DNA of 64,000 nt from Aldersonia sp. NBC_00410 (GCF_026342035.1 NZ_JAPENM010000005.1:62001-126000), one strand, 5' to 3'; shown: positions 33,962 through 43,055, counted from the stretch's first letter. Numbers and translations: made by a program. The notes: generated by a model not told the origin, from the sequence alone.

Positions 33962-34319
33962 TGTCGCAGTTCCTTCCGCAGGTGATTCTTCAGACCGACG
34001 CCCGCTCGCGATCGATCCGTCCCGCGAGAGTTTCCGCCGAAATTTGGGTCCAAACCCGTAAATGAACAACATTGTTCGAAGAACCGATGCTTCAGATTCG
34101 CGTCGTCGTAGTCGGTTCGCGCTCGACCGCGCCGGAGGAAGCCAGTACTGCTGGTCCGGCGACGCGACGTGCCGAGACTTGTCGGGACGAGCGTGATTGC
34201 ACAGCAATCGGCGGTGACCACGGGCGTATCCCGGCGCATACTCGATCCATACCGCGCGACGGGTCGGCTTCGCGCGAGTCGCCCTCGCACGGAACTCGAG
34301 CCCCGAGACCGCACGGAGA
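33962..34319. other. Divergent intergenic region
   Basis: 358 bases between the cyclopropane synthase gene and the zinc-ribbon gene, which point away from each other. Both promoters should lie here. No coding frame is convincing and I see no clear repeat. Confidence 0.45.
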
Positions 34320-34694
34320 ATGGCGATGATCATCGAGAGCGCAATCGAGCGGTACCGCTTCCAATGCCGAAGTTGCAACCACACGTGGGCCAACGACTAC
34401 ACGGTGCAGTATGTCGCGGACTCGGAGGGTGCTATCTGGTCGTTCTACCGATTCGATGGAACGCCCGTTCCCTCGCCGGGGGGCGGCGACATCATCTGCC
34501 CGCAATGTCACCATCAGCACGTGTCGTGGGATCTCATCGGTCGCCGCGAGATGCCACTGGCATCGCTGGACCGCGACGAGCCGCGTCAGCCGGTGACGAG
34601 CACGCGCGAGGAGCGTCGCGAATCGGCCCCGGAACTGCCCGGCAAGGTCCGAGTCACGCGCGTCCCGCCGGCGGCTGAGGATCCTGAGGGGTGA
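34320..34694 (+). CDS. Zinc-ribbon hypothetical protein
   Basis: 124 residues from the ATG at 34320; an in-frame ATG at 34326 is equally possible, with CACGGAGA before the first. Two Cys pairs, FQCRSCNHTW and IICPQCHHQHV, form a zinc ribbon of the small regulatory type. The tail from residue 75 is charged and disordered (RDEPRQPVTSTREERRESAP). No enzyme motif. It is a conserved type of actinobacterial small protein of unknown role, divergent from the lipid operon. Confidence 0.7.
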   Translation: MAMIIESAIERYRFQCRSCNHTWANDYTVQYVADSEGAIWSFYRFDGTPVPSPGGGDIICPQCHHQHVSWDLIGRREMPLASLDRDEPRQPVTSTREERRESAPELPGKVRVTRVPPAAEDPEG

Positions 34695-34784
34695 GTCGAG
34701 CGGGGCATTGGTCAGCAGCGCGTTCTACCCGGCGACGTCGATCGTCTCGAAGGCCGAGGTCGCCGCGCCGGCCGAACTGGCCGT

Positions 34785-34928
34785 TCAGCGGCGAGTGTTT
34801 GCGGAGTGGCCCGTGTACAGCTGTTGTCGCGGATCGCTACCCTGCCCCTGGCCGACCAGCGCGCCGAGACCAAGAGCAACCGGAAGCGAGACCATGACCC
34901 AGCCGCCGAGCGCGAGTGTCCACACCAT
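34785..34928 (-). CDS. Possible small membrane protein
   Basis: 47 residues from an ATG at 34928. One hydrophobic helix covers residues 1-25: VWTLALGGWVMVSLPVALGL, then GALVGQGQG; the rest is polar. The protein-like pattern is typical of short actinobacterial membrane peptides. There is no strong ribosome binding site. The opposite strand has an open frame here whose composition is poorer. Confidence 0.4.
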   Translation of the reverse strand: MVWTLALGGWVMVSLPVALGLGALVGQGQGSDPRQQLYTGHSANTRR

Positions 34929-34991
34929 GCCGGGCTGATTTACCCAACTGGACACTCGCTAAACATCAGGTTCGGGCGCATTCGAACGAAA

Positions 34992-35660
34992 TCAGGCGGC
35001 TCCGGCGACCAACACGTCGGCAGCGGCGGTCATATGCTGCGCAACAGTCGCTGCGGCGTTGTCCGCGTCGCCGGATTCGATCGCGTCGACGATGTCGAAG
35101 TGGCGTTTGGCATTCATGTTCCGCTCGGCGCGATCGACGCCCGCGAACATGATCGACATCCGAATGCTGCCTTCGAGCGACGACCAGGAATGCATCAGCG
35201 TCTCGTTTCCGGTCAGCCTGCACAGCGTGCGATGAAACTCGAGGTCCGCCTCGATCCGGTCGTCGAGCTCCGCGCCCTCGCGGCGGTCCATCTCCTCGAC
35301 CGTGCCCCGCAGCGCGGCGACGACCTCGGCGCGATCGGGCAATGCGCACAGCAGTCGCGCGGCGAGGGACTCGAGTGCGGCGCGCACATGGAAGATGTCC
35401 CGGATTTCCTTGGTGTCGAGGTGTCGAACCGACAGCCGACCCCGTTCGCCGGCGGAGATCAGACCCTCCTGCTGGAGTTGACGCATCGCCTCGCGCAGCG
35501 TGCCGCGGCTGATATGCAGCGCCTCGGACAGCTCCGTCTCCACGAGGTGAGTTCCTGCGGGCAGCTCACCGGTGGTGATGGCACGCCGAAGCGCGGTTAG
35601 TGCTTGCTGGCGCAGACTGGTCTTCTCCAAACGCAGCAACGACACCGGATCCGAGGCCAT
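34992..35660 (-). CDS. GntR/FadR-type transcription regulator
   Basis: 222 residues from the ATG at 35660 with GGGAGGG upstream. The N-terminal winged HTH reads LTALRRAITTGELPAGTHLV, ETELSEALHISRGTLREAMR, QLQQEGLI; the C-terminal FCD all-helical ligand domain carries the metal-binding Asp/His positions (DLEFHRTLCRLTGN, HFDIVDAIESGDADNAAATV, AQHM). It is the last gene after the transketolase-transporter operon on the same strand. A long palindrome lies just upstream of its start and matches sites in the divergent promoter of the sugar operons, so it most likely represses that locus and itself until a pathway intermediate binds. Confidence 0.9.
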   Translation of the reverse strand: MASDPVSLLRLEKTSLRQQALTALRRAITTGELPAGTHLVETELSEALHISRGTLREAMRQLQQEGLISAGERGRLSVRHLDTKEIRDIFHVRAALESLAARLLCALPDRAEVVAALRGTVEEMDRREGAELDDRIEADLEFHRTLCRLTGNETLMHSWSSLEGSIRMSIMFAGVDRAERNMNAKRHFDIVDAIESGDADNAAATVAQHMTAAADVLVAGAA

Positions 35661-35684
35661 CGGCCCTCCCTTGCGCATCGACCG

Positions 35685-35711
35685 ACTGTCGACAGAGGCT
35701 CTGTCGACAGT
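35685..35711. promoter_or_regulatory. 27-bp palindromic operator upstream of the GntR gene
   Basis: ACTGTCGACAGAG at 35685-35697 and CTCTGTCGACAGT at 35699-35711 are exact inverted repeats around one base, and each arm contains the self-palindrome CTGTCGACAG. The site lies 25-51 bases before the GntR start codon. The same core, with T or A changes, occurs between the two divergent sugar operons at 39,000-39,140. Confidence 0.75.
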
Positions 35712-35742
35712 TGATCCTACGCCGCGAAGGAGGGTTCGGCTT

Positions 35743-36726
35743 TCAGGCGACATGCTTCAACACCGTCGATACCAGTTGCGAGGTGGACAGCCCATAGCGG
35801 TCGTGCAGTGTGGGCAGTGCGCCGGCGGCGAGGAATTCGTCGGGCAGGCCTACCGGAACGATCTTCTTGCCGAGTCCTCGGCGCGCCGCAGCCGCGGCTA
35901 CCGTCTCGAACAGCCCGCCGACCACCGTGTGGTTCTCGCAGGTGACCACCAGCCGGTCGGTATCCACCTCGTTGAGCACGGTGTCGGCGTCGAACGGCTT
36001 GATGGTCGGGGTGTGTACCACAGCCGCGTCGACATGATGCGCGGCCAACTGATCGGCGGCCTGCAGCGCCCGCATGGTCATCAGTCCGCTGGAGACGAAG
36101 ACCACGTCTGCGCCGGGCCGAAGCACCTTGGCCTTGCCGAGCTCAAAGGTGTAGTCGTACTCGTCGAGCACGGTCGGCACCTGCCCGCGCAACAACCGGA
36201 GGTAGGTCGGCCCGGCGCTGGCCGCCAGCTGCGGTACCGCCTGTTCGATATCGACCGAGTCGCAGGGATCGACGATAGTGAGGTTGGGCATGCCGCGGAA
36301 GATCGCGATGTCTTCGGTGGCCTGGTGCGATGGGCCGTAACCTGTTGTGAGCCCGGGCAATCCACCGACGATGTTGACGTTGAGGTTCGGTTCGGCGATG
36401 TCGAGGCAGAGGAAGTCGTAGGCACGCCGGGCGGCGAACACCGAGTACGTCGAAGCGAAGGGGATCAGTCCGGTTTCGGCCATGCCCGCCGCCGCGCCGA
36501 AGAGTAACTGCTCGGCCATGCCCATCTGGAAGAAGCGTTCCGGAAATGCCTCGGCGAAGATGTGCATGTCGGTGTACTTGCCGAGATCGGCGGTGAGCCC
36601 GACGATGCCGTCGTTGCGCTCCGCCGCGGCGACCAGTGCGTGCCCGAACGGCGCCGGCGTGGTCTTCTGGCCCTCGTCGGCGAAGGACGCGATCATCGCC
36701 GAGGTGCGTAGCCGCGTTGTGGTCAT
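35743..36726 (-). CDS. Transketolase, C-terminal subunit
   Basis: 327 residues from an ATG overlapping the stop of the N-terminal subunit (ATGA). It contains the pyrimidine-binding domain (VGLTADLGKYTDMHIFAEAF, FQMGMAEQLLFGAAAGMAET with the catalytic Glu, SVFAARRAYDFL) and the C-terminal transketolase domain (TCENHTVVGGLFETVAAAAA). Together with the upstream gene it forms a heteromeric, thiamine-dependent enzyme moving two-carbon ketol units. Two-subunit transketolases of this type occur in dedicated catabolic loci, e.g. the apulose-4-phosphate transketolase AptAB, rather than as the main pentose phosphate enzyme. Confidence 0.85.
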   Translation of the reverse strand: MTTTRLRTSAMIASFADEGQKTTPAPFGHALVAAAERNDGIVGLTADLGKYTDMHIFAEAFPERFFQMGMAEQLLFGAAAGMAETGLIPFASTYSVFAARRAYDFLCLDIAEPNLNVNIVGGLPGLTTGYGPSHQATEDIAIFRGMPNLTIVDPCDSVDIEQAVPQLAASAGPTYLRLLRGQVPTVLDEYDYTFELGKAKVLRPGADVVFVSSGLMTMRALQAADQLAAHHVDAAVVHTPTIKPFDADTVLNEVDTDRLVVTCENHTVVGGLFETVAAAAARRGLGKKIVPVGLPDEFLAAGALPTLHDRYGLSTSQLVSTVLKHVA

Positions 36727-37613
36727 GACTGGGTTTCTCCTTCGTATCCTGCGGTCAGTTGGTCGCGGCAGACTTGCCACTCGTCGGTTTCGATGCGCAT
36801 GAAGTGCGCCTTCTCCCGGTTCTCCAGCAGCGGCACGCCCTTGCCGACTCGCGTGTCACACAGGATCACCGAGGGCTGACCGGTCGAATCCGTCTGTGCC
36901 GAAACGGAGTCGAAGGCATCCAGCAGCGCGGCGACGTCGTTGCCGTCGACCCGACGGACGAACCAGCCGCACGCGGACCACTTGTCGGCGACCGGCTCGG
37001 TGCGCAACACGGTGCCGGTGTGCCCGTCGGCCTGCAGTGCGTTGATATCGACCATGGCGGTGAGGTGGCCGAGTCGGTGGTGGCTCGCGCCCATGGCGGC
37101 CTCCCAGGTCGAGCCCTCGTCGAGCTCCCCGTCGGACAGGAAGTTGATCACGCGGGCGGCGGAGCGTTGGTGCCGCAGCCCGAGTGCCATCCCGACCGCG
37201 ATGCTGAGTCCGTGGCCCAGCGATCCGCCGGAGATCTCCATGCCGGGGGTGTAGGTGGACATTCCCGACATCGGCAGCCTCGATCCGTCGGACCCGTAGG
37301 TCTCGAGTTCGTCGACCCCGATGATTCCGGCCTCGGCGAGAGCAGCATAGAAGCCGATTGCGTAGTGCCCGGTGGACAGGAGGAACCGGTCGCGGCCCTC
37401 CCATTCGGGATCCTCGGCGCGGAAGCGCAGCTGGTCGGCGTACACCGTGGCGAGCATGTCCGCGGAGCCGAGTGCCTGGCCAACGTAGCCCTGGCCTTGC
37501 ACTTCACCCATGTTCAGTGCGTGGTGGCGCATGCGGTAGGCGGCCGCGCTGACCCGCTCGATTCGTTGTTCGGTGGAGGGCGACACGACGTCGCCGGTCA
37601 GTGTGAGAGTCAT
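36723..37613 (-). CDS. Transketolase, N-terminal subunit
   Basis: 296 residues. It is the thiamine-pyrophosphate-binding half: AYRMRHHALNMGEVQGQGYV, FLLSTGHYAIGFYAALAEAG with the conserved His, GGSLGHGLSIAVGMALGLRH, FLSDGELDEGSTWEAAMGAS (the GDG-type motif reads SDG), and the KGVPLLENREKAHF loop. It partners the subunit encoded directly after it. It lies 39 bases downstream of the transporter gene on the same strand, so the set is one operon. Substrate choice is not visible; the neighbouring kinase suggests a phosphorylated ketose. Confidence 0.85.
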   Translation of the reverse strand: MTLTLTGDVVSPSTEQRIERVSAAAYRMRHHALNMGEVQGQGYVGQALGSADMLATVYADQLRFRAEDPEWEGRDRFLLSTGHYAIGFYAALAEAGIIGVDELETYGSDGSRLPMSGMSTYTPGMEISGGSLGHGLSIAVGMALGLRHQRSAARVINFLSDGELDEGSTWEAAMGASHHRLGHLTAMVDINALQADGHTGTVLRTEPVADKWSACGWFVRRVDGNDVAALLDAFDSVSAQTDSTGQPSVILCDTRVGKGVPLLENREKAHFMRIETDEWQVCRDQLTAGYEGETQS

Positions 37614-37652
37614 CGAAGTCCTCGAAGTCGATTGAGAAGTTGAAAGTGCGGT

Positions 37653-39002
37653 TCAGGCTGCGATTTTCGCGGCGGGGGCCGCGATCACCTCGGCGGCGGC
37701 GGCGTCCGCGAGCGCGCGCTCACGACGGCCCCAGGTCTCGCGCGTCGAGAGTGCGGCCCACAGGCCGATTGCGCCGTAGCTGCTGAACAGCAGGGCCGGA
37801 CCGAGCCAGCCGAAGGTGACGAACAGCAGCGTGGTGATGAAGGGCGTGAACCCGGAAACCGTTGCGGAGATCTGATAGGCAAGCGACGCTCCCGAGGAGC
37901 GGGTCTTGGCCTGGAAAAGTTCGGGGAACCAGGCACCCTGTGCACCGGCGAGCGAATTCTGGCACACCGCGTAGGCGAGCACGACGGTGGCGATGACCAA
38001 CACCGCCAAACCGGTGTTGACCAGCAGGAACATCGGAATACCGAACAAGACGGCGAAGGCGCAGGACCAGATGTAGACGGGGCGCCGGCCGATCTTGTCG
38101 GTCAGCCGGGCCCAGGCCTGTGTCGCGAAGATGCCGATTGCGGCGGCGATGCACAGCGCCGTGAGCGTTTCGGTTTTCGTCGCGAGCCCTTCGCTCTTGA
38201 GGTAGGAGATCATGTAGGTAATGGAGACGGCGTAGCCCGCGGTTTCGGCGATGCGTAGGCCGATGCCGCGCACGATGTTTCGCCAGTCGGTCTTGATCAC
38301 CTCGATGATCGGAGACTTCACGATGTCGCCGTGCTCCTTGACGTCCTCGAAGACCGGAGATTCGGGCACCTTCGCCCGGATGATCAGGCCGACGATCACC
38401 AGCACGATGCTGCCGAGGAAGGGCACCCGCCAGGCCCAATCGCCGCCGAGGTGCACGCTGAACAGGAAGACCAGGTTGGCCAGCAGCAATCCCACCGGGA
38501 AGCCGGCCTGCACGATGCCGGTGAAGCGGCCCTTTTCCTTCCACGGCGCGTGTTCGTAGCTCATCAGGATCGCCCCGCCCCATTCGGCGCCGAAGGCCAG
38601 GCCCTGGATGATGCGCACCGTCACCAGCAGGATCGGGGCAGCGATGCCTGCCATCGCATAGGTCGGAAGCAGTCCGATGGCGAAGGTGGCTAGCCCCATC
38701 ACGATCAGCGACGCGACCAGCACCGGCTTGCGGCCGAGCTTATCGCCGAGGTGGCCACCGATGATGCCGCCGATCGGGCGGGCGGCGAATCCGACGCCCA
38801 GGGTGGCGAATGCGGCGAGCGTGCCGGCGATCGGGCTGGCGCCGGGGAAGAAGGCCGTCCCGAAGTAGAGCGCCGCGGCGGTGCCGAAGCCGATGAAGTC
38901 GTAGGTCTCGATGACCGCACCGACGCCGGAGCCGATGGCCACGCGCTTTGCGTCCGGAGTGCCATGCACCGGACCGCGCATCTGAAGAGCTTGATCGCTC
39001 AT
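37653..39002 (-). CDS. MFS transporter, metabolite:H+ symporter type
   Basis: 449 residues from the ATG at 39002 with AAAGGA upstream. Twelve membrane segments are expected. MHS-family signatures are clear: GSGVGAVIETYDFIGFGTAA in helix 1, FATLGVGFAARPIGGIIGGH then GDKLGRKPVL between helices 2 and 3, and the Arg-rich LGGDWAWRVPF region. These proteins import small organic acids, osmolytes or sugars with protons. It heads the transketolase-regulator operon and is divergent from the isomerase-kinase operon, so it most likely imports the substrate of this pathway. Confidence 0.85.
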   Translation of the reverse strand: MSDQALQMRGPVHGTPDAKRVAIGSGVGAVIETYDFIGFGTAAALYFGTAFFPGASPIAGTLAAFATLGVGFAARPIGGIIGGHLGDKLGRKPVLVASLIVMGLATFAIGLLPTYAMAGIAAPILLVTVRIIQGLAFGAEWGGAILMSYEHAPWKEKGRFTGIVQAGFPVGLLLANLVFLFSVHLGGDWAWRVPFLGSIVLVIVGLIIRAKVPESPVFEDVKEHGDIVKSPIIEVIKTDWRNIVRGIGLRIAETAGYAVSITYMISYLKSEGLATKTETLTALCIAAAIGIFATQAWARLTDKIGRRPVYIWSCAFAVLFGIPMFLLVNTGLAVLVIATVVLAYAVCQNSLAGAQGAWFPELFQAKTRSSGASLAYQISATVSGFTPFITTLLFVTFGWLGPALLFSSYGAIGLWAALSTRETWGRRERALADAAAAEVIAAPAAKIAA

Positions 39003-39191
39003 GGCGGCAAATCCTTTCGATCCAAGAATAGGGGCTCACTGTTGACCGTCAACAGCTGCGATGGATTCGAGTGTGAACCAGCACACAGACGACTGTCAAC
39101 AGCTGAATTGCTAACGGCTACCCGTTGACTGTTAACAGTTACCCGAGATAGTGTGCTGGCAGTCACACTCACGACAGCAGAGACGGACGAC
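39003..39191. promoter_or_regulatory. Divergent promoter region with repeated GntR-type operators
   Basis: Three sites share the core of the palindrome found before the GntR gene: CTGTTGACCGTCAACAG at 39039-39055 (perfect 17-bp palindrome), CTGTCAACAG at about 39093-39102, and ACTGTTAACAGT at 39128-39139 (perfect 12-bp palindrome). The region separates the transporter operon (left) from the TIM-barrel operon (right). It is most likely where the GntR protein represses both directions. Confidence 0.7.
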
Positions 39192-40016
39192 ATGTTTCAC
39201 AACCGACTGGGCTGCTCGACGATCAGCTTCCGTCACCAACCGCTCGATGAAGCGCTCGCGACCATCCGGGGGCTCGGTTTCAACGAAATCGATCTCGGAG
39301 CGCTCCCCGGCGTCTGCGACCACGTCCCCCATGTGCTCGACGAAGCGGCGGTCGCCCAAGTGAGCGGTGCGGTCGCGCGGTCCGGTTTGCGCGTGCGCTC
39401 CATCAACGGAGACATCGGGGATCTCAACCTGCCGCTGAACAGCACTGCCCGCGCCGCACGCGAGGACCACCTCGACATGCTGCTCGCCCTTGCAGAGGCC
39501 ACCGGATCCGATGCGCTGGTGCTGCCATGTGGTGCGCTGGACCGGACACCGGTCGGCGACGAGGACGCGGACCTCGACCGGGTCGCCGGTGAATTGGCAC
39601 ACGCCGCAGAGCGGGCTCGCGAGCGCGGTGTCGGGCTCTGGGCCGAGACGCTGCACTACTTCCGGCTGTGCTGGAACATCGACCGCGCGCAGGCGCTCAC
39701 CGACCGACTCGCGGGTAGCCAGGTCGGCGTGGTTATGGACTTCAGCCACATCGTGGCCTCCGGTGCCGATCCGGTCGATTTCGTCACCCGCTTCGCCGAC
39801 CGCCTCGAACACGTGCACCTACGGGACGCGGTACCGGGCAACATCAACCTCAGTATCGGCAACGGCCACACCGACTTCGGGGCCGGACTCGCCGCTCTAG
39901 CCGACCGCGGTTACACCGGCCACTACTCACTCGAACTCGAAACCCGCGACGTCACCCACGAGGAACGACCGACCGCGGCAAGCCAAGCCGGACAGCTCGT
40001 TTCGGCCCTCATCTGA
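39192..40016 (+). CDS. Sugar isomerase/epimerase-like TIM-barrel protein
   Basis: 274 residues from the ATG at 39192 (MFHNRLGCSTISF), with GAGACGGA upstream. It is an AP endonuclease 2/xylose isomerase-like TIM barrel: RLGCSTISFRHQPLDEALAT at the start, and metal ligands at Glu in GLWAETLHYFRLCW, Asp and His in VGVVMDFSHIVAS, His in HVHLRDAVPGN and Glu in YSLELETRDVT. Family members isomerise or epimerise sugars or their derivatives. It begins an operon with an SDR, a DhaKL-type kinase and an RpiB-type isomerase. Isomerisation of apiose to apulose, or of erythrulose phosphates, are possible roles by context. Confidence 0.85.
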   Translation: MFHNRLGCSTISFRHQPLDEALATIRGLGFNEIDLGALPGVCDHVPHVLDEAAVAQVSGAVARSGLRVRSINGDIGDLNLPLNSTARAAREDHLDMLLALAEATGSDALVLPCGALDRTPVGDEDADLDRVAGELAHAAERARERGVGLWAETLHYFRLCWNIDRAQALTDRLAGSQVGVVMDFSHIVASGADPVDFVTRFADRLEHVHLRDAVPGNINLSIGNGHTDFGAGLAALADRGYTGHYSLELETRDVTHEERPTAASQAGQLVSALI

Positions 40017-40044
40017 CCAGCACACGACAATCCAGGAGAACACA

Positions 40045-40815
40045 ATGAGTATCCAGCGCACCGCCATCGTCACCGGCGCCACTTCCGACCGGGGCATCGG
40101 CATGACCGTCGCCCGCCGCTACGCCCGCGAAGGCTGGGCGATCGTCATCCTCGATCTGGACGGGGAGAAGTCGGCCAAGGTCGCGGCCGAAATCGGCAGC
40201 GAGTTCTCGGTACCGTCTTTCGGCTACGAAATCGACGTCACCACCGAGGAATCCGTCGCCGCCGCCCAAGCTGCCGTCGCCGGCGAGGTGGACGCGGGCA
40301 ATCTGCCCGTTGTCGGGGCGCTGGCCAACATAGCCGGCATCACCTCGCCGGTGCCCTTCCTCGACACGACGCTCGAGCTCTGGAACAAGGTGATGGCCGT
40401 CAACGCCACCGGTACCTACCTGGTCACCAAGGCATTTCTGCCGGCCATGATCGACGCCGGCTGGGGCCGCATCGTCAACATGTCCTCGGTGTCCGCGCAA
40501 CGCGGCGGCGGCGTGTTCGGCAAGGTGCCCTACTCCTCGGCGAAGGCCGCCATTCTCGGCTTCACCAAGGCTCTTGCCCGCGAGTTGGGCGACAGTGGCG
40601 TCACTGTCAACGCCGTGACCCCGGGCGCGGTGGACACCAACATTCGCGTCGGCGCGACCGAGGAGACCGAGGCCGCGCTTGCTGCCTCGATTCCGGTCGG
40701 CCGCACGGCGACCACCGAAGAGGTCGCGGCGGTCATCACTTTCCTGTCCGGCGAGGACGCCGCCTATCTCACCGGCGCGACCTTCGACATCAACGGCGGC
40801 AGCCACCTGCACTGA
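40045..40815 (+). CDS. SDR-family dehydrogenase
   Basis: 256 residues with CAGGAGAAC before the start. FabG-like motifs: IVTGATSDRGIGMTVARRYA (TG...GIG), NIAGITSPVPF, NMSSVSAQRGGG with the catalytic Ser, YSSAKAAI (Y...K), and a C-terminal SGEDAAYLTGATFDINGG. NAD(P)-dependent. It sits 28 bases after the isomerase gene and 39 before the kinase, so it is co-transcribed. In a polyol pathway it could oxidise the alcohol to the ketose; with a sugar it could act on a side product. Confidence 0.85.
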   Translation: MSIQRTAIVTGATSDRGIGMTVARRYAREGWAIVILDLDGEKSAKVAAEIGSEFSVPSFGYEIDVTTEESVAAAQAAVAGEVDAGNLPVVGALANIAGITSPVPFLDTTLELWNKVMAVNATGTYLVTKAFLPAMIDAGWGRIVNMSSVSAQRGGGVFGKVPYSSAKAAILGFTKALARELGDSGVTVNAVTPGAVDTNIRVGATEETEAALAASIPVGRTATTEEVAAVITFLSGEDAAYLTGATFDINGGSHLH

Positions 40816-40854
40816 CGGGCGACCGCAGTAGCACCGATCTTCCTGAGGTTGACC

Positions 40855-42588
40855 ATGACTCGACTGTTCAACGATCCCGCGACCTTCACCGAAGACATGC
40901 TCGCCGGATTCCTCGACGCCAACTCCGGCTATGTCGTCGGCGTGCCCGGCGGCGTCGTCCGGTCCACCCGCACCCGCAGTGGCAAGGTCGCGGTGGTCGT
41001 CGGTGGCGGCTCCGGCCACTACCCCGCATTCTGCGGTGTCGTCGGGCATGGATTCGCCGACGGCGCCGTGGTGGGCAACATCTTCACCTCACCGTCGGCC
41101 CAGGAGGCCACCTCGGTCGCACGGGCCGCGCACGGCGATGCCGGGGTACTGCTGATCACCGGCAACTACGCCGGTGATGTGATGAACTTCGGGCTTGCGG
41201 TGCAACAACTGCGTGCCGAATCCATCGATGCCCGCTACCTCGCAGTCACCGACGATATCGCCAGCGCTGCGGCGCAAGACATCGCGAAACGCCGTGGCAT
41301 CGCCGGCGATTTCAGCGTGTTTCGATGTGCGAGTGCCGCCGCCGAGGAAGGCTACGACCTCGACGGCGTGCAACGCGTGGCCCGGGCGGCGAACAACGCC
41401 ACCCGCACGCTCGGTGTCGCCTTCGACGGATGCACGATGCCCGGCGCGGACCGGGCGCTGTTCACCGTCGAGGAGGCGACAATGGCTCTCGGGCTGGGCA
41501 TTCACGGCGAGCCGGGCGTGTCGAGCCATTCGTTGCCGTCTGCTGCCGAACTCGCCGAGGTCCTGGTGCGCGGTGTACTCGCCGAACGGCCGGCGGGTGC
41601 GAGTGGCCGAGTTGCGGTAATCCTGAACGGGCTTGGGCGCACCAAATACGAGGAGCTGTTCGTCGTCTGGAAGTCGGTCGCCGAGTTGCTGGCCGAAGCG
41701 GGCTACACGGTGGTCGAGCCGGAGGTCGGCGAGCTCGTGACGAGCCTCGACATGGCGGGCTGCTCGCTGACTCTTACGTGGCTCGACGACGAACTCGAGC
41801 GGCTGTGGACCGCACCTGCGGACAGTCCGGCCTATCGCAAGGGTCGCCCGGCCGCTGCCGCTGGGCAGCGTCGCGACAGCAGCGACGCCGGGTCTGTCGC
41901 GGATTGCGTCGTTGCCGATGCAGACGAGTCATCCCGCGCTGGAGGGCGATTCGCTGCTGCGGCGATCAGCGCAATCGCCGACCGCATGGTGGTGGCAGAG
42001 GCCGAACTCGGGCGGATCGACGCCGTCGCCGGCGATGGCGATCACGGGCGGGGCATGGTCAAGGGATCGAGCACCGCTGCAGCAACCGCTCGAATCGCCG
42101 TATCGAGGGGCGGGGGGCTCGAGAGCGTGCTGGCCGCGGCCGGCGAGACGTGGGCAGCGAAGGCCGGCGGCACATCCGGTGTGCTCTGGGGTACGGCGCT
42201 GGGCGCGATCGGCCGCACGCTGGGCAACCAGGGCTGGCCCGACGACGCCACGCTGGCGGCGGCCCTGCGCGCCGGGTACGACGCGCTCGCGGACCTCGGG
42301 GGTGCCCAGCCTGGCGACAAGACCATGCTCGACGCGCTCGCGCCATTCGTCGCGGCGGTTGAAGCGGCCGTGGCGAGTGGAACCGACTGGCGTACAGCGT
42401 GGTTGGCGAGTGTAGAGGTCGCGCTAAAAGCTGCCGCTGCCACCGCGGAACTGCGCCCCAAGATCGGTCGCGCCAGACCGCTGGCCGAAAAGAGCATCGG
42501 CACCCCGGATGCGGGTGCCATATCGCTGGCGATGTGCTTGGCCACCGTCGCCGACCTACTCGACTCCGAACGGAGCAACGGACAATGA
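40855..42588 (+). CDS. Dihydroxyacetone-kinase-family kinase (fused DhaK-DhaL)
   Basis: 577 residues from the ATG at 40855 (GAGG upstream). The DhaK half binds the ketone: [20 protein letters not shown], then GIHGEPGVS with the His that forms a covalent hemiaminal. The DhaL half binds ATP and Mg: [18 protein letters not shown] with the Asp cluster, and [16 protein letters not shown]. The one-chain, ATP-dependent form is known for dihydroxyacetone, and also for erythrulose and apulose kinases. With the transketolase pair and two isomerase types here, a four- or five-carbon ketose is more likely than dihydroxyacetone. Its stop overlaps the next start (ATGA). Confidence 0.9.
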   Translation: MTRLFNDPATFTEDMLAGFLDANSGYVVGVPGGVVRSTRTRSGKVAVVVGGGSGHYPAFCGVVGHGFADGAVVGNIFTSPSAQEATSVARAAHGDAGVLLITGNYAGDVMNFGLAVQQLRAESIDARYLAVTDDIASAAAQDIAKRRGIAGDFSVFRCASAAAEEGYDLDGVQRVARAANNATRTLGVAFDGCTMPGADRALFTVEEATMALGLGIHGEPGVSSHSLPSAAELAEVLVRGVLAERPAGASGRVAVILNGLGRTKYEELFVVWKSVAELLAEAGYTVVEPEVGELVTSLDMAGCSLTLTWLDDELERLWTAPADSPAYRKGRPAAAAGQRRDSSDAGSVADCVVADADESSRAGGRFAAAAISAIADRMVVAEAELGRIDAVAGDGDHGRGMVKGSSTAAATARIAVSRGGGLESVLAAAGETWAAKAGGTSGVLWGTALGAIGRTLGNQGWPDDATLAAALRAGYDALADLGGAQPGDKTMLDALAPFVAAVEAAVASGTDWRTAWLASVEVALKAAAATAELRPKIGRARPLAEKSIGTPDAGAISLAMCLATVADLLDSERSNGQ

Positions 42589-43055
42589 GCGAACAACTGC
42601 GGATAGTGATCGGCAGCGACGACGCCGGCGTGCAGTACAAGGACGCCTTGCGGATCGACCTCGAGCGGGACTCGCGGGTCGCCGCGGTGGTCGACGTCGG
42701 CGTAGGACCGGACGAGAACACTGCCTATCCGCACGTCGCGGTAGCGGCGGCGCGGATGGTCGCCGACGGCTCGGCCGATCGCGCATTGCTGTTCTGCGGC
42801 ACCGGACTCGGCGTGGCGATCAGCGCCAACAAGGTCCCGGGTATCCGCGCCGTGACGGCACATGACAGCTTCTCGGTCGAGCGGTCGATCCTCAGCAACG
42901 ACGCCCAGGTGCTCTGCCTCGGCCAGCGGGTTGTCGGCATCGAGCTGGCTCGCCGGCTGGTGTCCGAATGGCTCGGCTACCGGTTCGACCCGGCGTCCGC
43001 GTCGGCGGCGAAGGTCGCCGCCATCGGGGCGTACGAGCCGGCGCAGGTCGTCTGA
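42585..43055 (+). CDS. RpiB/LacAB-type sugar-phosphate isomerase
   Basis: 156 residues from an ATG overlapping the kinase stop. The RpiB family motifs are present: [19 protein letters not shown] at the start (usual form has D-H-A), [11 protein letters not shown]-type loop read as [20 protein letters not shown] with the catalytic Cys, and [17 protein letters not shown]. The Asp-Asp in place of Asp-His suggests a substrate other than ribose 5-phosphate. In erythritol/threitol pathways an RpiB relative interconverts erythrulose 4-phosphate and erythrose 4-phosphate, which fits a transketolase nearby. Confidence 0.85.
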   Translation: MSEQLRIVIGSDDAGVQYKDALRIDLERDSRVAAVVDVGVGPDENTAYPHVAVAAARMVADGSADRALLFCGTGLGVAISANKVPGIRAVTAHDSFSVERSILSNDAQVLCLGQRVVGIELARRLVSEWLGYRFDPASASAAKVAAIGAYEPAQVV

